Notes: generated by a model not told the origin, from the sequence alone. A stretch of DNA of 43,230 nt from Methylomonas lenta (GCF_001644015.1 NZ_LUUI01000160.1:1-43230); one strand, 5' to 3'. Shown: positions 18,245 to 26,828, numbered from the stretch's first letter. Translations and numbers: made by a program.

Positions 18245-19303
18245 ATGACTAGACTGATCCTGAAAATTTCCCTGTTTCCGCTTGCCTTACTGTTGTTAAA
18301 TGCTTGCAGTAGCACCGCCCCGGTAGTCAAACAAGACAAAGCTAGCGTTTTGAAGCAACCCTTTGAAGTGAACAAGAGTTTTACCCCTGCAACCTATTCG
18401 GGTGTTTTTCCTAAGCCTGCCCCGTTGGAGCCTGCGGTGGATTTTTGGCGCAAAACCTATGCTGTTTGGCAGCGTTCGCAAGTGGCCTATCATGACAATC
18501 GTTATATGGATGTGGTCTATGAGGTGATTACTTTGCCGGGTAACGTTGGTGAAGGTCTGACTAGCGAACAAAAACAAATCATGAGTGCGCGTTGCGACTT
18601 TTGGAAAGCGCAGATTTCGAGCTTAGAAAGCAAGCTGCGATACAACGCAGCTTTAAACGCCAATGATCGACAAATAATTGCCAAACTTGAAAGCACGGGC
18701 AGACCTTTGAATACTATATTGTCCGGTGCCAGTGAGCGTGTACGAGCGCAACGCGGTACCCGGGAGCGGTTTAAACGTGGGTTGGAAATCAGTGGTCGTT
18801 ATAACCTGCAATTTCGAAGAATCTTTCGAAATGCCGGCTTACCTGAGGAATTGGCTTATTTGCCGCATGTGGAGTCTTCCTTTCAGCCAGCAGCGCGCTC
18901 ATCTGCCGGTGCTGTTGGCATGTGGCAGTTCACCAAAGGAGCTGCTCAAACATTCATGCCAGGCAAGAATCAAGTCGATCTGCGCTTGGACCCCTTCGCG
19001 TCAGCTAATGGCGCTGCCAATTATTTGACCTACGCCTACAAAAAATTAGGTGATTGGCCCACTGCGTTGACATCCTACAATCATGGTATTGGTGGTATGA
19101 AACGGGCGCAAAACCATATGGGGCCTGATTTTGTTCGCATTGTCGATCAATACGATGGCCCAGCATTCGGTTTTGCTTCACGGAATTATTATGCCCAGTT
19201 TTTGGCCGCACGTGAAATCGCCAACAATCCAGATCCCTTCTTTCCTGAGGGTATTCGGTACGAAGATGCCATTAATTCAGGGCAATATCTGGCCGCGGAT
19301 TAA
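18245..19303 (+). CDS. Lytic transglycosylase lipoprotein, MltD-like SLT domain
   Basis: A 352-residue lipoprotein: signal MTRLILKISLFPLALLLLNAC with Cys as lipidation site. An uncharacterised N-terminal region (about 30-180) precedes an SLT domain: LPEELAYLPHVESSFQPAARSS holds the catalytic Glu (HVES), then AGAVGMWQFTKGAA, the structural LRLDPFASANGAANYL, and ALTSYNHGIGGM. The family-1D (MltD) motif pattern is present, but the C-terminal LysM repeats of MltD are not. It should cleave peptidoglycan glycan strands from the outer membrane. A CRP-like operator lies 120 bp upstream, which suggests control by cAMP or a related signal. Confidence 0.88.
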   Translation: MTRLILKISLFPLALLLLNACSSTAPVVKQDKASVLKQPFEVNKSFTPATYSGVFPKPAPLEPAVDFWRKTYAVWQRSQVAYHDNRYMDVVYEVITLPGNVGEGLTSEQKQIMSARCDFWKAQISSLESKLRYNAALNANDRQIIAKLESTGRPLNTILSGASERVRAQRGTRERFKRGLEISGRYNLQFRRIFRNAGLPEELAYLPHVESSFQPAARSSAGAVGMWQFTKGAAQTFMPGKNQVDLRLDPFASANGAANYLTYAYKKLGDWPTALTSYNHGIGGMKRAQNHMGPDFVRIVDQYDGPAFGFASRNYYAQFLAAREIANNPDPFFPEGIRYEDAINSGQYLAAD

Positions 19304-19328
19304 TTTGCCGATATGACTGGATTTTTGT

Positions 19329-19352
19329 AAAAGCCGTGCTTAAGCGGCTTTT
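19329..19352. terminator. Bidirectional terminator between transglycosylase and regulator genes
   Basis: AAAAGCCG at 19329-19336 pairs perfectly with CGGCTTTT at 19345-19352 around an 8-base loop; A and T tracts flank both sides, so it can act for both convergent genes. It touches the stop codon of the response regulator. Confidence 0.7.
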
Positions 19353-20089
19353 CAGGAAGACTCCATTTTGTAACCATAACCGCGCACTGTTTTGAGTAGT
19401 TTCAGTTCGTGATCATCATCAATTTTGCGGCGTAACTGGCGGATGTAAACGTCCACCACATTGGTTAAGGGGTCGGCGCTATAGCCCCAGACCTGTTCCA
19501 GAATCCGGGTGCGGCTGAGTACCTTATCCGGCATGCGCATAAAGCATTCCAACAAGGCAAATTCTTTCGGTGTCAGGTCGATAATGGTTGTGCCGCGCTT
19601 AACCTCGTGAGTATCGACATTCAAAGTCAAATCGGCAATTTGCAATTCCTTTAAATCCAGTTTGACTTCGCTGCTGCGCCGCCGCACTAAAACCTCGATG
19701 CGTGCCAGCAATTCTTCAAATGCAAACGGTTTCGTCATGTAATCATCGGCACCTGAGCGCAAGCCGGTTACTTTGTCTTGTACGGTATCGCGGGCTGTCA
19801 GCATCAGGATAGGTGTATCGATGCCTTTTTGACGTAAGCGCTCACATACTTCGCGGCCGTTTATATCTGGCAAGCCCAAATCAAGAATAATGGCCTGGAA
19901 CTGGCTTTCAGCGGCGATAGCAATAGCGTCCAGACCACAGCGGGCAACATCTATTGCATAACCTTCGGTTTTCAGTCCGCGTTCGACAAAATCTACAATG
20001 CGTTTGTCGTCTTCCACCAGCAAAATGCGCAAAAAACCAGCGTCGCTGGAATTGTTGGGTTTAAGTTGTTGCTCACTCATAGGAAACAT
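19352..20089 (-). CDS. OmpR-family response regulator
   Basis: A 245-residue two-component regulator. The receiver (about residues 20-135) has the acidic pair VEDD, the phosphoacceptor Asp in IILDLGLPDINGREV, the Thr in MLTARD and the Lys in MTKPFAFEEL. The C-terminal winged-helix DNA-binding domain (about 145-240) shows LTPKEFALLECFMRMPDKVLSRTRILEQVW and VDVYIRQLRRKID. It overlaps the upstream kinase gene by up to 17 bp, so the two are translationally coupled; an internal ATG at 20080 is an alternative start. It replaces the NtrC-type regulator that accompanies GlrK-QseG in enterobacteria. Confidence 0.93.
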   Translation of the reverse strand: MFPMSEQQLKPNNSSDAGFLRILLVEDDKRIVDFVERGLKTEGYAIDVARCGLDAIAIAAESQFQAIILDLGLPDINGREVCERLRQKGIDTPILMLTARDTVQDKVTGLRSGADDYMTKPFAFEELLARIEVLVRRRSSEVKLDLKELQIADLTLNVDTHEVKRGTTIIDLTPKEFALLECFMRMPDKVLSRTRILEQVWGYSADPLTNVVDVYIRQLRRKIDDDHELKLLKTVRGYGYKMESS

Positions 20090-21677
20090 GATCCTCGTTT
20101 GCAGAAATTAGGGGAAGACTGATTGTAAATGTAGAGCCAGTATTCTCTGTGCTACTTACGTTAATAAGTCCACCGTGTGCTTTCAAAATCGATCTGGCCA
20201 GCGGTAAGCCCAGGCCGGAGCCATCGTCTTGCAATAAGCGGGCATTTTGGCTGCGAAAATGCCGGTCAAAAATCTGTTCAAGATCTTGACTGGGTATGCC
20301 AATACCCTGGTCTGCCAGACTGATATGCACGTATTCTGCCTCTAGCCACGAAGTAATACGGATATGTCCGCCTGGTTTTGAATAGCGGCATGCATTATCG
20401 CCCAAAATGAACAATACCTGCCTTAATCGTTGTTTATCCCCCTTGACCCAAATCGATTGTTCAAGGCCAGTAAACGATAGGCTGATGTTGTTAACTTCAG
20501 CCATGACTTTAAAATCTTCTACACTGCTGCCTATCAGTTCGGTCAAATTCAATTCGTCCCATTCAAATTGTAAATTAGCCGTTTCAGCGCGAGCCAGAAA
20601 TAGTAAATCGTTGACATATTTTCCTAATTGCATAGAAAGATCAACAATGCGGTGTAAAGTGTCTTTGTACTCCTCGGCATCGCGATTGGGTCCGCGCAAG
20701 GTGACTTCGGCCTCGCCGCGAATGACGGTCATAGGTGTACGCAACTCATGGCTGATATCGGCTAAAAACTCGCGTCTTTCGGTATCCATGTGTTTGAGTT
20801 CTTGGTTTAATTGATGCAGCTCAAAAGTACGTTCTTCTACGCGATACTCCAGTTCTGCTTGATTTTGTCGTAGCTTTTCTTGCTGTACACCTAATTCGAG
20901 CGCCATTTCGTTGAAGTGGCTGGCTAGATAGGCGAATTCGTCGCCAGAATTTAAGGAAATCCGGTAGCTCAGATTGCCTGAGGCAATTTCATCTGTACCT
21001 TGCATTAAGGCTTCTATAGGTTTTTTGAGCCGACCTAACATAAAAATGCCGGCTGTCAGACTGAAAATGGCAGCCACAACCGATGCGAATATAGCGGCCA
21101 AGCGTGACTGCCTAACCAGATTTTCCAGTTCTTGTTTGGCTTGTGCAGCTTTTTTACGCTCATTATGAATAGCATCATCGATCAGAGGCTGAAATTTGAC
21201 ATCAATTTCCTCATCGGAAAACTTGGATAAAGCCAGTAAAGCTAAGTCACGTTTGCCCTGTTTATATAAGTGTTCAACTTCATTAAAGCGATATTCACTG
21301 GCATCCAGAAAGGCCGTCAGATTGGCAACACGCTCCAATTCGGCGGATTTATCTTGATCTTGCCGATCGGTCGGATTAGTCGGCTGTTTAATTGCTTGAT
21401 CTCTGAGGGCTTGCATAGCCTCCAGCAAACGTTGTTTGGATGTCTCCAACTCGGTTTCCGCGTTTGAGCCGCCGGTAATCAAGCGATCCATCTGCTGTTT
21501 GAAGTAACGATAGGCTTCCTGAGACAGGCGTTCATAATGGTCAAAAGCCTTATAAGCGCTCTGGCTACGTTGGAAATGACCAGCAACCTGCTCAGAACCC
21601 CAGTACATGCCAGCACCCAACAACAACACAAAGCTAAAGGAAACAGCAATTACCAGTGCTAGTCGAAAACGAAACAT
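20073..21677 (-). CDS. HAMP-domain sensor histidine kinase
   Basis: A 534-residue membrane histidine kinase. Membrane helix 1 (LALVIAVSFSFVLLLGAGMYW), a helical periplasmic sensor (about 30-190), membrane helix 2 (AAIFASVVAAIFSLTAGIFML), HAMP (LKKPIEALMQGTDEIASGNLSYRI), a coiled coil (RVEERTFELHQLNQELKHMDTERR), then DHp with a normal H-box (FLADISHELRTPMTVIRGE) and the HATPase domain (GDNACRYS, DQGIGIP, FDRHFRS, GSGLGLPLARSI). It is the competent kinase of this operon and should phosphorylate the overlapping OmpR-type regulator. The lipoprotein gene ends 5 bp before its start. Confidence 0.93.
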   Translation of the reverse strand: MFRFRLALVIAVSFSFVLLLGAGMYWGSEQVAGHFQRSQSAYKAFDHYERLSQEAYRYFKQQMDRLITGGSNAETELETSKQRLLEAMQALRDQAIKQPTNPTDRQDQDKSAELERVANLTAFLDASEYRFNEVEHLYKQGKRDLALLALSKFSDEEIDVKFQPLIDDAIHNERKKAAQAKQELENLVRQSRLAAIFASVVAAIFSLTAGIFMLGRLKKPIEALMQGTDEIASGNLSYRISLNSGDEFAYLASHFNEMALELGVQQEKLRQNQAELEYRVEERTFELHQLNQELKHMDTERREFLADISHELRTPMTVIRGEAEVTLRGPNRDAEEYKDTLHRIVDLSMQLGKYVNDLLFLARAETANLQFEWDELNLTELIGSSVEDFKVMAEVNNISLSFTGLEQSIWVKGDKQRLRQVLFILGDNACRYSKPGGHIRITSWLEAEYVHISLADQGIGIPSQDLEQIFDRHFRSQNARLLQDDGSGLGLPLARSILKAHGGLINVSSTENTGSTFTISLPLISANEDHVSYE

Positions 21678-21682
21678 AGTGA

Positions 21683-22258
21683 TTAATTGCCGTCTATGCT
21701 CTCGTCCATTTGTTTTTCAATCGAGCGAATGGCTTCGAGTTTTTCTCGCAGTAAATTGGTTTCGTTATGTTTAGGTTCGGGGGGGTCTTTTGTTTCAACT
21801 ACGGCTTTAGATTTTTTAGGTTTTTGTAAGACTACCCGTTGTTTTTTCTCAAGGTTATGCATGCGTATCAAAGTCTGAGTATCAATTGCAATCAATCTTT
21901 GCATGCGCTCGTCAGCAGTGTAGCTAGGGCTGAGTGACTTTACACCTTCCAGAATCTTAGTGATATCTCCACAGGCATCTGACAATAAACGGCCGACCAT
22001 TAGATGCAATTGTACGCCCTCCGAATAAGAGACTTTTTGAGTGCTCTGGAGGGATTTACACAAATCCGCTCTGGCGGTCTCTGACATTGCGGCCATACTG
22101 GCACCAAAGGCAAGCAGGTCATCGATACCGGATTGGGCGTATGGGTCGTTATAAGGCGTCGTAGCTATGTTCGGGGTTGAGTTAAACTCGGCGCAACCGG
22201 AAAGTATGAAAACTAAAATGATTGATGCACATAAACGCATGTTTAGAGTGGGGAGCAT
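21683..22258 (-). CDS. QseG-like lipoprotein
   Basis: A lipoprotein of about 191 residues: signal MRLCASIILVFILSGC with a clean lipobox (LSGC). The mature part is helical, and its end, LREKLEAIRSIEKQMDESIDGN, resembles the C-terminal helix of QseG/YfhG (RKLENLTDIERQL type), the outer-membrane lipoprotein that binds and activates GlrK/QseE. A Lys/Pro-rich linker precedes that helix. The start at 22258 is preceded by AGGA at a 6-base spacing. Position between a GlrK-like protein and a kinase supports the QseG relation; sequence similarity elsewhere is weak, so the name is inference. Confidence 0.6.
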   Translation of the reverse strand: MLPTLNMRLCASIILVFILSGCAEFNSTPNIATTPYNDPYAQSGIDDLLAFGASMAAMSETARADLCKSLQSTQKVSYSEGVQLHLMVGRLLSDACGDITKILEGVKSLSPSYTADERMQRLIAIDTQTLIRMHNLEKKQRVVLQKPKKSKAVVETKDPPEPKHNETNLLREKLEAIRSIEKQMDESIDGN

Positions 22259-22273
22259 AAACATTCCTAATAC

Positions 22274-23737
22274 TTAATCTTCAATATCCAGCGGTATTTG
22301 TACCCTGACTCGGGCCCCTTGCTGATCCTGTCTAGGGTCGATAAATTCGACCTTGCCTTGATGATAGCTAACATATTCCTGAACCATAGCCAGTCCTAAG
22401 CCAGGACTTGGGTTGGGTGCTTCAGTTGGGCTAGGAGAACTGCCACGATAAAAGGGTTCGAAAACGTGGCTACGCTCTTCAGAGTCTAAACCAGGGCCAT
22501 CGTCTTCGATTTCTAATTCCATTTGGTCTCCTGCCTCACGCAACATAAGGCGTATTTCGCCTACGGCGGGTGAGAATTTAATGGCGTTGGAGAGTAATTG
22601 TTCAAGCAGGCCGCGTAGTTGCTCTGGAAAACCTTGCATATTAATGGGCTTGATCAGTTTTTTAAGGCTAATTGATTTGGCTGCTAGTGCATCGTGAAAA
22701 TCATCTATTACCGATTCCAACAGCGCTTGCATGTCCACCTGTTGTTTTTGATCCAGAACTGGTGCGGCGTGTAGTTGGCTGTATTTTGATAGCTGTTCTG
22801 AAATGGTTTTCAATTTCTCGATACTGAGGTTCATTTCTTTAGCAATATCCGGCGTAGGGCTTTTAAGCCCTGATGCTGAAGCATTGAACAACCATTCATT
22901 GTTATTTTGAAGCGCAAGCAAAGGTTGTTCAATTTCGCGGGCCAGGTTTTGCATCAATTGTTGCTTCGATGTCTCCAAGGCTTTTAAATGTGTGCGTAGC
23001 CATTCCAGGCGCTCGCCAAGATAACGCAAATCCGCAGGTCCAGTGACCTCGATAGGTTCTTGCAATTCCCCAGATCCCAGGCGACGAATCGAGCTATCAA
23101 GTTGCCGGAATGATCGTGATAATACGGTCAACAAAGCCAGCACGAACAGGCAAGAAATCAATAATAAAATAGCGCCTTTGATCAGTAGTCCTTGTTCCAG
23201 CGATTCCGACAATTGGCGCAATTCGTTAAAGGTGTGCTCAACATGATCTTCGAATTCTTTCGATAGTGTATTTGACGATTCGCGAAAGCCCAGAAAAGCT
23301 TCGTCGATAGGTAATTCGAAGGCGTTATCAATTTCAGAGCCTATGATTTGTTGATAAATGAGGTTTTCCTTTTCGGAAAGTTCATTTACCAGCAAGGCGA
23401 TTTTGTTGTCAACATGCAGCTTTAATAAGTCGCTTAGAGCCTGTTTAAAAGAGGTTCTGACTAATTCATAGGATTCTCGCTCATAAGGTTGCCGCAGCGC
23501 CGGGTCTGATAACAAAACAAACAGTCGCGCTTTACGTTCAATATCTGAGGCTTTTTGCAAAACCAGATGTATGGTTTTGGTTTGTTCGAACACTTGAGAA
23601 TTAATGGTTCTACCCAGTGCAGACGTCTCTTGTAGTCCATAGGCGGCATACATCACGCCTAAAAAAAGTGGAATTATGGCAGTTGAAAAACCTAAGACAA
23701 TCAAAGATTTTAATGATAAAAGATTTTTGAATTTCAT
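22274..23737 (-). CDS. GlrK/QseE-like sensor kinase lacking the phosphoacceptor His
   Basis: A 488-residue membrane protein of GlrK/QseE type: helix 1 (LKSLIVLGFSTAIIPLFLGVMY), a helical periplasmic domain, helix 2 (LLIKGAILLLISCLFVLALLTVLS), HAMP with the GlrK-like signature VTGPADLRYLGERLEWLRTHLKALE, DHp and HATPase. The ATPase boxes look intact (EQLLSNAIKFSP, EDDGPGLD, FEPFYRG, SPGLGLAMV). The H-box, normally SHELKTPL in this family, reads AREIEQPL: the phosphoacceptor His is Arg (codon 22937-22939, residue 267) and the phosphatase Thr is Gln. It should bind ATP but not autophosphorylate. ATG at 23737 matches the family N-terminus; upstream ATGs at 23767 and 23806 also exist. Confidence 0.85.
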   Translation of the reverse strand: MKFKNLLSLKSLIVLGFSTAIIPLFLGVMYAAYGLQETSALGRTINSQVFEQTKTIHLVLQKASDIERKARLFVLLSDPALRQPYERESYELVRTSFKQALSDLLKLHVDNKIALLVNELSEKENLIYQQIIGSEIDNAFELPIDEAFLGFRESSNTLSKEFEDHVEHTFNELRQLSESLEQGLLIKGAILLLISCLFVLALLTVLSRSFRQLDSSIRRLGSGELQEPIEVTGPADLRYLGERLEWLRTHLKALETSKQQLMQNLAREIEQPLLALQNNNEWLFNASASGLKSPTPDIAKEMNLSIEKLKTISEQLSKYSQLHAAPVLDQKQQVDMQALLESVIDDFHDALAAKSISLKKLIKPINMQGFPEQLRGLLEQLLSNAIKFSPAVGEIRLMLREAGDQMELEIEDDGPGLDSEERSHVFEPFYRGSSPSPTEAPNPSPGLGLAMVQEYVSYHQGKVEFIDPRQDQQGARVRVQIPLDIED

Positions 23738-23944
23738 CCGCAGGCAATATGTTAATAACCCCTCCATAGTAACGACAAATCCTGTTTTTGTGAAAATAAA
23801 ACTCAAAAGCCTGCAATGAAGGAATAAGTTTGACTTTTGGTGCTGATTGGTTTTGGAATCAGCGTCTTATGCAGAAAATTTCAGGTTCCAATTATGTGCT
23901 TTCCAAGCATTTTCCAGGTTTGGTTTTTATATCGCTATGATACG

Positions 23945-24298
23945 CTTAATCTCTCACCGCTTTTCAGCGGGCGATAGAAAACGATGAGGCGCAGGTTTTT
24001 CATCAGGGCTTTGGCGATTGGCTGGCAAAATTTAAGTTTGAACTTGATCCGGCTATCAACGTGTAGGTGCAGTATCTCAAGGTTTAATGTTAAAGCAGGG
24101 GAGAGTGCTGAGCAACCTGCGGGTAATTAACCACTACTAACATAACGCCCTGGGCAAGAGAGTATTACGTTATTACCTGACGGCCACTGGTTGGAAATTA
24201 CCAATAGTGGCAAGGCAAATGGGGCCAAAGCTTTCGATGCCTTGTTATTGAAAATTCAGGCGCCTGTCGGTGATTGGGTGAGTTTTCTGTTTGCTTAA
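23945..24298 (+). pseudogene. Unrecognised degraded coding remnant
   Basis: Two protein-like stretches are visible in different frames: AIENDEAQVFHQGFGDWLAKFKF followed by ELDPAINV and a stop near 24063, and LLPDGHWLEITNSGKANGA continuing to VGDWVSFLFA and a stop at about 24298. Stops and a shift separate them. I do not recognise the parent family. It occupies the space between the signalling operon and the bacterioferritin gene; the 200 bases before it (23738-23944) hold nothing I can identify beyond the upstream region of the divergent operon. Confidence 0.45.
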
Positions 24299-24352
24299 TT
24301 ATTGAAAAAGTCTATAGTGAAAAATCACTTCATTCTGACACAGGAGGCTATC

Positions 24353-24796
24353 ATGGCTAACAGTGGAATTGATCAAGATGCCGTCATCAAAGTTCTGAAT
24401 AATATTCTGGAAGCTGAGCTGGCCGGCGTTGTTCGCTACACGCATTACGCACTAATGGTATTTGGCTATAATCGTATTCCCATTGTGTCGTGGATGCGGG
24501 CACAAGCCAACGAATCCTTGTTACATGCCAATCAGGCGGGCGAAATGATCACCCATCTGTGCGGTCATCCTTCCTTGGGCATAGGTCCGCTGCTGGAAAC
24601 CCATCGCCACGACATAGGCGATATTCTGCGGGAATCCTTGGAACATGAAACCCAAGCCTTGGCCGAATACCATCGCTTGCTCGATCTTGTGGATGGCCGT
24701 AGCGTCCTGCTGGAAGAATATGCTAGACGCATGTGCGCTTTGGAGGAAACTCATGTGGGCGATGTGCGGAAGATGCTGTTGAAGCCGGGCGAGTAA
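24353..24796 (+). CDS. Bacterioferritin-like ferritin-fold protein
   Basis: A 147-residue four-helix-bundle protein. Helix A carries ILEAELAGVVRYTHYALMVFGY, helix B NESLLHANQAGEMITHL, helix C LRESLEHETQALAEYHRLL and helix D LLEEYARRMCALEETHVGDV; the Glu and His residues fit a diiron site, although the helix B motif is E-x-x-x-H and not the ExxH of classical bacterioferritin. It closely resembles the 'GIDQ..VI..LN.ILEAELAGVVRYTHY' group found in cyanobacteria and proteobacteria. Likely role: iron oxidation/storage or peroxide protection. ATG at 24353 is set by AGGAGG at 24342-24347. Confidence 0.85.
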   Translation: MANSGIDQDAVIKVLNNILEAELAGVVRYTHYALMVFGYNRIPIVSWMRAQANESLLHANQAGEMITHLCGHPSLGIGPLLETHRHDIGDILRESLEHETQALAEYHRLLDLVDGRSVLLEEYARRMCALEETHVGDVRKMLLKPGE

Positions 24797-24829
24797 AACT
24801 CGGCACTAAAATGGCGACAGACGAATCTG

Positions 24830-25093
24830 ATGAACAATCTAAGGTTTGATTTCCATACCAAGACCGATGCGTTGGACGTTAGTTAGGTGCCGGTGCCTAA
24901 ACATTGGCGAATCGTCAAACCTTGTGTAGCGTTGGCCAACGCCGAAGCAGCGCAAAAAGCGATAGACAGTGAATTGGGCGAGTACTTCCCGTTAGTGAGT
25001 TGGCAAACCGGTTATGGTACCCATGGCACAATCAATGATGCTGATCACTGCGCTGGTTGTCCGCATCGCGAAGTCGGCCTTAAAGCATCGTAG
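24830..25093 (+). pseudogene. fumC: Degraded class II fumarase (fumC) remnant
   Basis: One frame reads MNNLRFDFHTKTDALDVS, a TAG at 24884-24886, then VPVPKHWRIVKPCVALANAE and on to a FumC-like core, EYFPLVSWQTGYGTHGTIN. These match the FumC N-terminus (RxExDxxGxxxVPADxxWGAQTQ) and the conserved substrate segment FPLxxWQTGSGTQxNMN. An in-frame stop, an apparent internal deletion of about 40 residues, and loss of everything past residue ~115 of the enzyme show it is dead. The remaining 68-codon frame (24887-25093) could in principle be translated but would be a fragment. Confidence 0.65.
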
Positions 25094-25216
25094 CAGCCTC
25101 CGCGAGGCAGCGGGTTGATGACTACCGAACGCTTCGATACGATAGTCCGACCCGAACAAATTATCTCGACCAGATAACACAATAGGTTTTTATCACCACA
25201 GACTCAGGAAAACATC

Positions 25217-25651
25217 ATGCACGTCAGTTACGAACAAGCAGAAATGGCAATTGCCGCAGCAATAGCAGAATCGAAAAAACTGGGTACCCAAATGTGTATT
25301 GCCGTGGTTGATTCCGGGGCCGATTTGAAAGCCTTTACCCGCATGAATGGTGCCTGGGTAGGCAGTATCGATATCGCCATCAAAAAAGCTAAAACCGCGG
25401 TTTTTTTTGGTATGAATACTGGGCAAATCGGACAATTATCGCAACCCGGCGGGCCGTTGTTTGGCATCGAACATTCCAATCAGGGCCTGATTACTTTTCC
25501 CGGCGGCGTGCCGATTGTTGATCAAGACGGGGTTTTGATTGGCGCTATTGGTGTTAGCGGTAGTTCGGTGGAGAACGATCATCAGGTGGCCAAGGCCGCT
25601 GTTGCTGTCATTGGCCTATCCGATTTACCGTCTCATCCCTGGCGCACCTAG
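25217..25651 (+). CDS. HbpS/GlcG-type heme-binding protein (DUF336)
   Basis: A 144-residue cytoplasmic protein of the GlcG/HbpS family: [43 protein letters not shown] near the start, then [18 protein letters not shown] and the terminal [26 protein letters not shown] signature. No signal peptide is visible, unlike exported HbpS. Family members bind heme or iron and respond to redox stress; some act near glycolate metabolism. Here it sits among other iron/redox genes. Confidence 0.88.
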   Translation: MHVSYEQAEMAIAAAIAESKKLGTQMCIAVVDSGADLKAFTRMNGAWVGSIDIAIKKAKTAVFFGMNTGQIGQLSQPGGPLFGIEHSNQGLITFPGGVPIVDQDGVLIGAIGVSGSSVENDHQVAKAAVAVIGLSDLPSHPWRT

Positions 25652-25702
25652 CTGGATTGTGGATAACGATATTTAGGTTTTACCCATACAGGAGAAAAGA
25701 TA

Positions 25703-26434
25703 ATGACTATGCAAAATTCCCCTGATGACATGCAGCAGTCAGTTTGCCTGGTCTGTGGATACAACATGATAGGACAGATGCCGGATGTTTGCCCGTTTTG
25801 CGGGGCAACGCACGATCAATTCATGCCCTGGGATGCAGCCGAACAAACCTATCGCGTTACCAGTCATCCCATAAATGATTACGTTAGCCAGTTGCTTTCG
25901 GTGCCCAAATTGGGGCTGGAGCATGCAGCGTATCGAGTCGAAACTGAAACAGCGGCGGTGTGGATAGATTCGCCGTCAGCATTCAATCGTGATTTGCCAC
26001 CTGTGCAAACCATTTTGTTTACCCACCACCATTTTTTAGGGGCGTCCAACCAATACCGACGCCTTTGGTATGCTGACGTTTGGTTGCATGAGTTGGATGC
26101 CAGACATCGGCTGGTGGCATTGTTTGATATAGACAGTCGCTTTAGCGATGACTTTAACCTGCATGGCATACAGTCTTATCATGTCGGCGGTCACACGCCG
26201 GGGTTTAGCTTTTATATTTATCGAGATGTTTTGTTCATCTGCGATTATGTGTTTCTAACCGATACCGGCATGCAATTTAATCCATTCGGCCCTGAGCAGG
26301 AAACCCTAAAACAGGCACGACGGATATTAGAAATTGTCAAAGATCTGCCACTCAAAACAGTCTGCGGCTATAACTACGTCGCGCAATTTGCCGACTGGTT
26401 GCCGGGATTCGAACGGCTGGTATTAAATAAGTGA
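25703..26434 (+). CDS. Rubredoxin-like domain fused to metallo-beta-lactamase fold
   Basis: A 243-residue fusion. Residues about 13-40 form a rubrerythrin-type rubredoxin domain with two knuckles (CLVCGYNMIGQ and CPFCGATHDQF) for one iron or zinc. Residues about 55-240 read as a metallo-beta-lactamase-type fold (YRVETETAAVWIDSPS, ILFTHHHFLGAS, GGHTPGFSFYI, LFICDYVFL). The metal motif is unusual: the HxHxDH box reads HHHFLG, without the Asp-His pair, while the later His and Asp are kept. The likely role is redox or electron transfer; hydrolase activity is doubtful. The DCC gene follows 7 bp later, probably co-transcribed. Confidence 0.82.
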   Translation: MTMQNSPDDMQQSVCLVCGYNMIGQMPDVCPFCGATHDQFMPWDAAEQTYRVTSHPINDYVSQLLSVPKLGLEHAAYRVETETAAVWIDSPSAFNRDLPPVQTILFTHHHFLGASNQYRRLWYADVWLHELDARHRLVALFDIDSRFSDDFNLHGIQSYHVGGHTPGFSFYIYRDVLFICDYVFLTDTGMQFNPFGPEQETLKQARRILEIVKDLPLKTVCGYNYVAQFADWLPGFERLVLNK

Positions 26435-26441
26435 ATGCGCT

Positions 26442-26828
26442 ATGTCATCAACTGTCGAAAAACCGCCTGAAGACAATAAGCTGATTGTTTATTACGACGG
26501 CGCTTGCCCTAAATGCATACGCGACCGAAAAACCTACGAAAAACTCTCGGCGTCATCAGCGGATCAAGTGTGCTGGTTCGACATTACCGGCCAGGATCTG
26601 CCATTACGGGAACTGGGCATCGATCCGCAAAAAGCCTTATCCGAATTACATGTCCGCCAGCCAAATGGCCAGATCGTTTCGGAACTGGATGCCTATATCT
26701 TATTAATGAACAAAGTGCCGTTGTTAAAGCCCGTCGCCTGGTTGATCGGTCTGCCGTTGATCAGGCCCTTATTGGCCAGATTGTATCATTGGCAGGTAAA
26801 CCGCCGGTTACGCCGGAGGGAGGTGTAA
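26442..26828 (+). CDS. DCC-family (DUF393) thiol-disulfide oxidoreductase-like protein
   Basis: A 128-residue protein with the DCC hallmark YYDGACPKC (about residues 17-25), a CxxC-type thioredoxin-like motif, followed by VCWFDITGQDLPLRELGI and the characteristic LHVRQPNGQIVSELDAYILL. The C-terminus has a hydrophobic segment (VAWLIGLPLIRPLLARLYHW) and a basic tail (RRLRRREV), as usual in the family. Function in the family is poorly known; thiol redox chemistry is inferred from the CxxC. It follows the rubredoxin-MBL gene after 7 bp. Confidence 0.87.
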   Translation: MSSTVEKPPEDNKLIVYYDGACPKCIRDRKTYEKLSASSADQVCWFDITGQDLPLRELGIDPQKALSELHVRQPNGQIVSELDAYILLMNKVPLLKPVAWLIGLPLIRPLLARLYHWQVNRRLRRREV

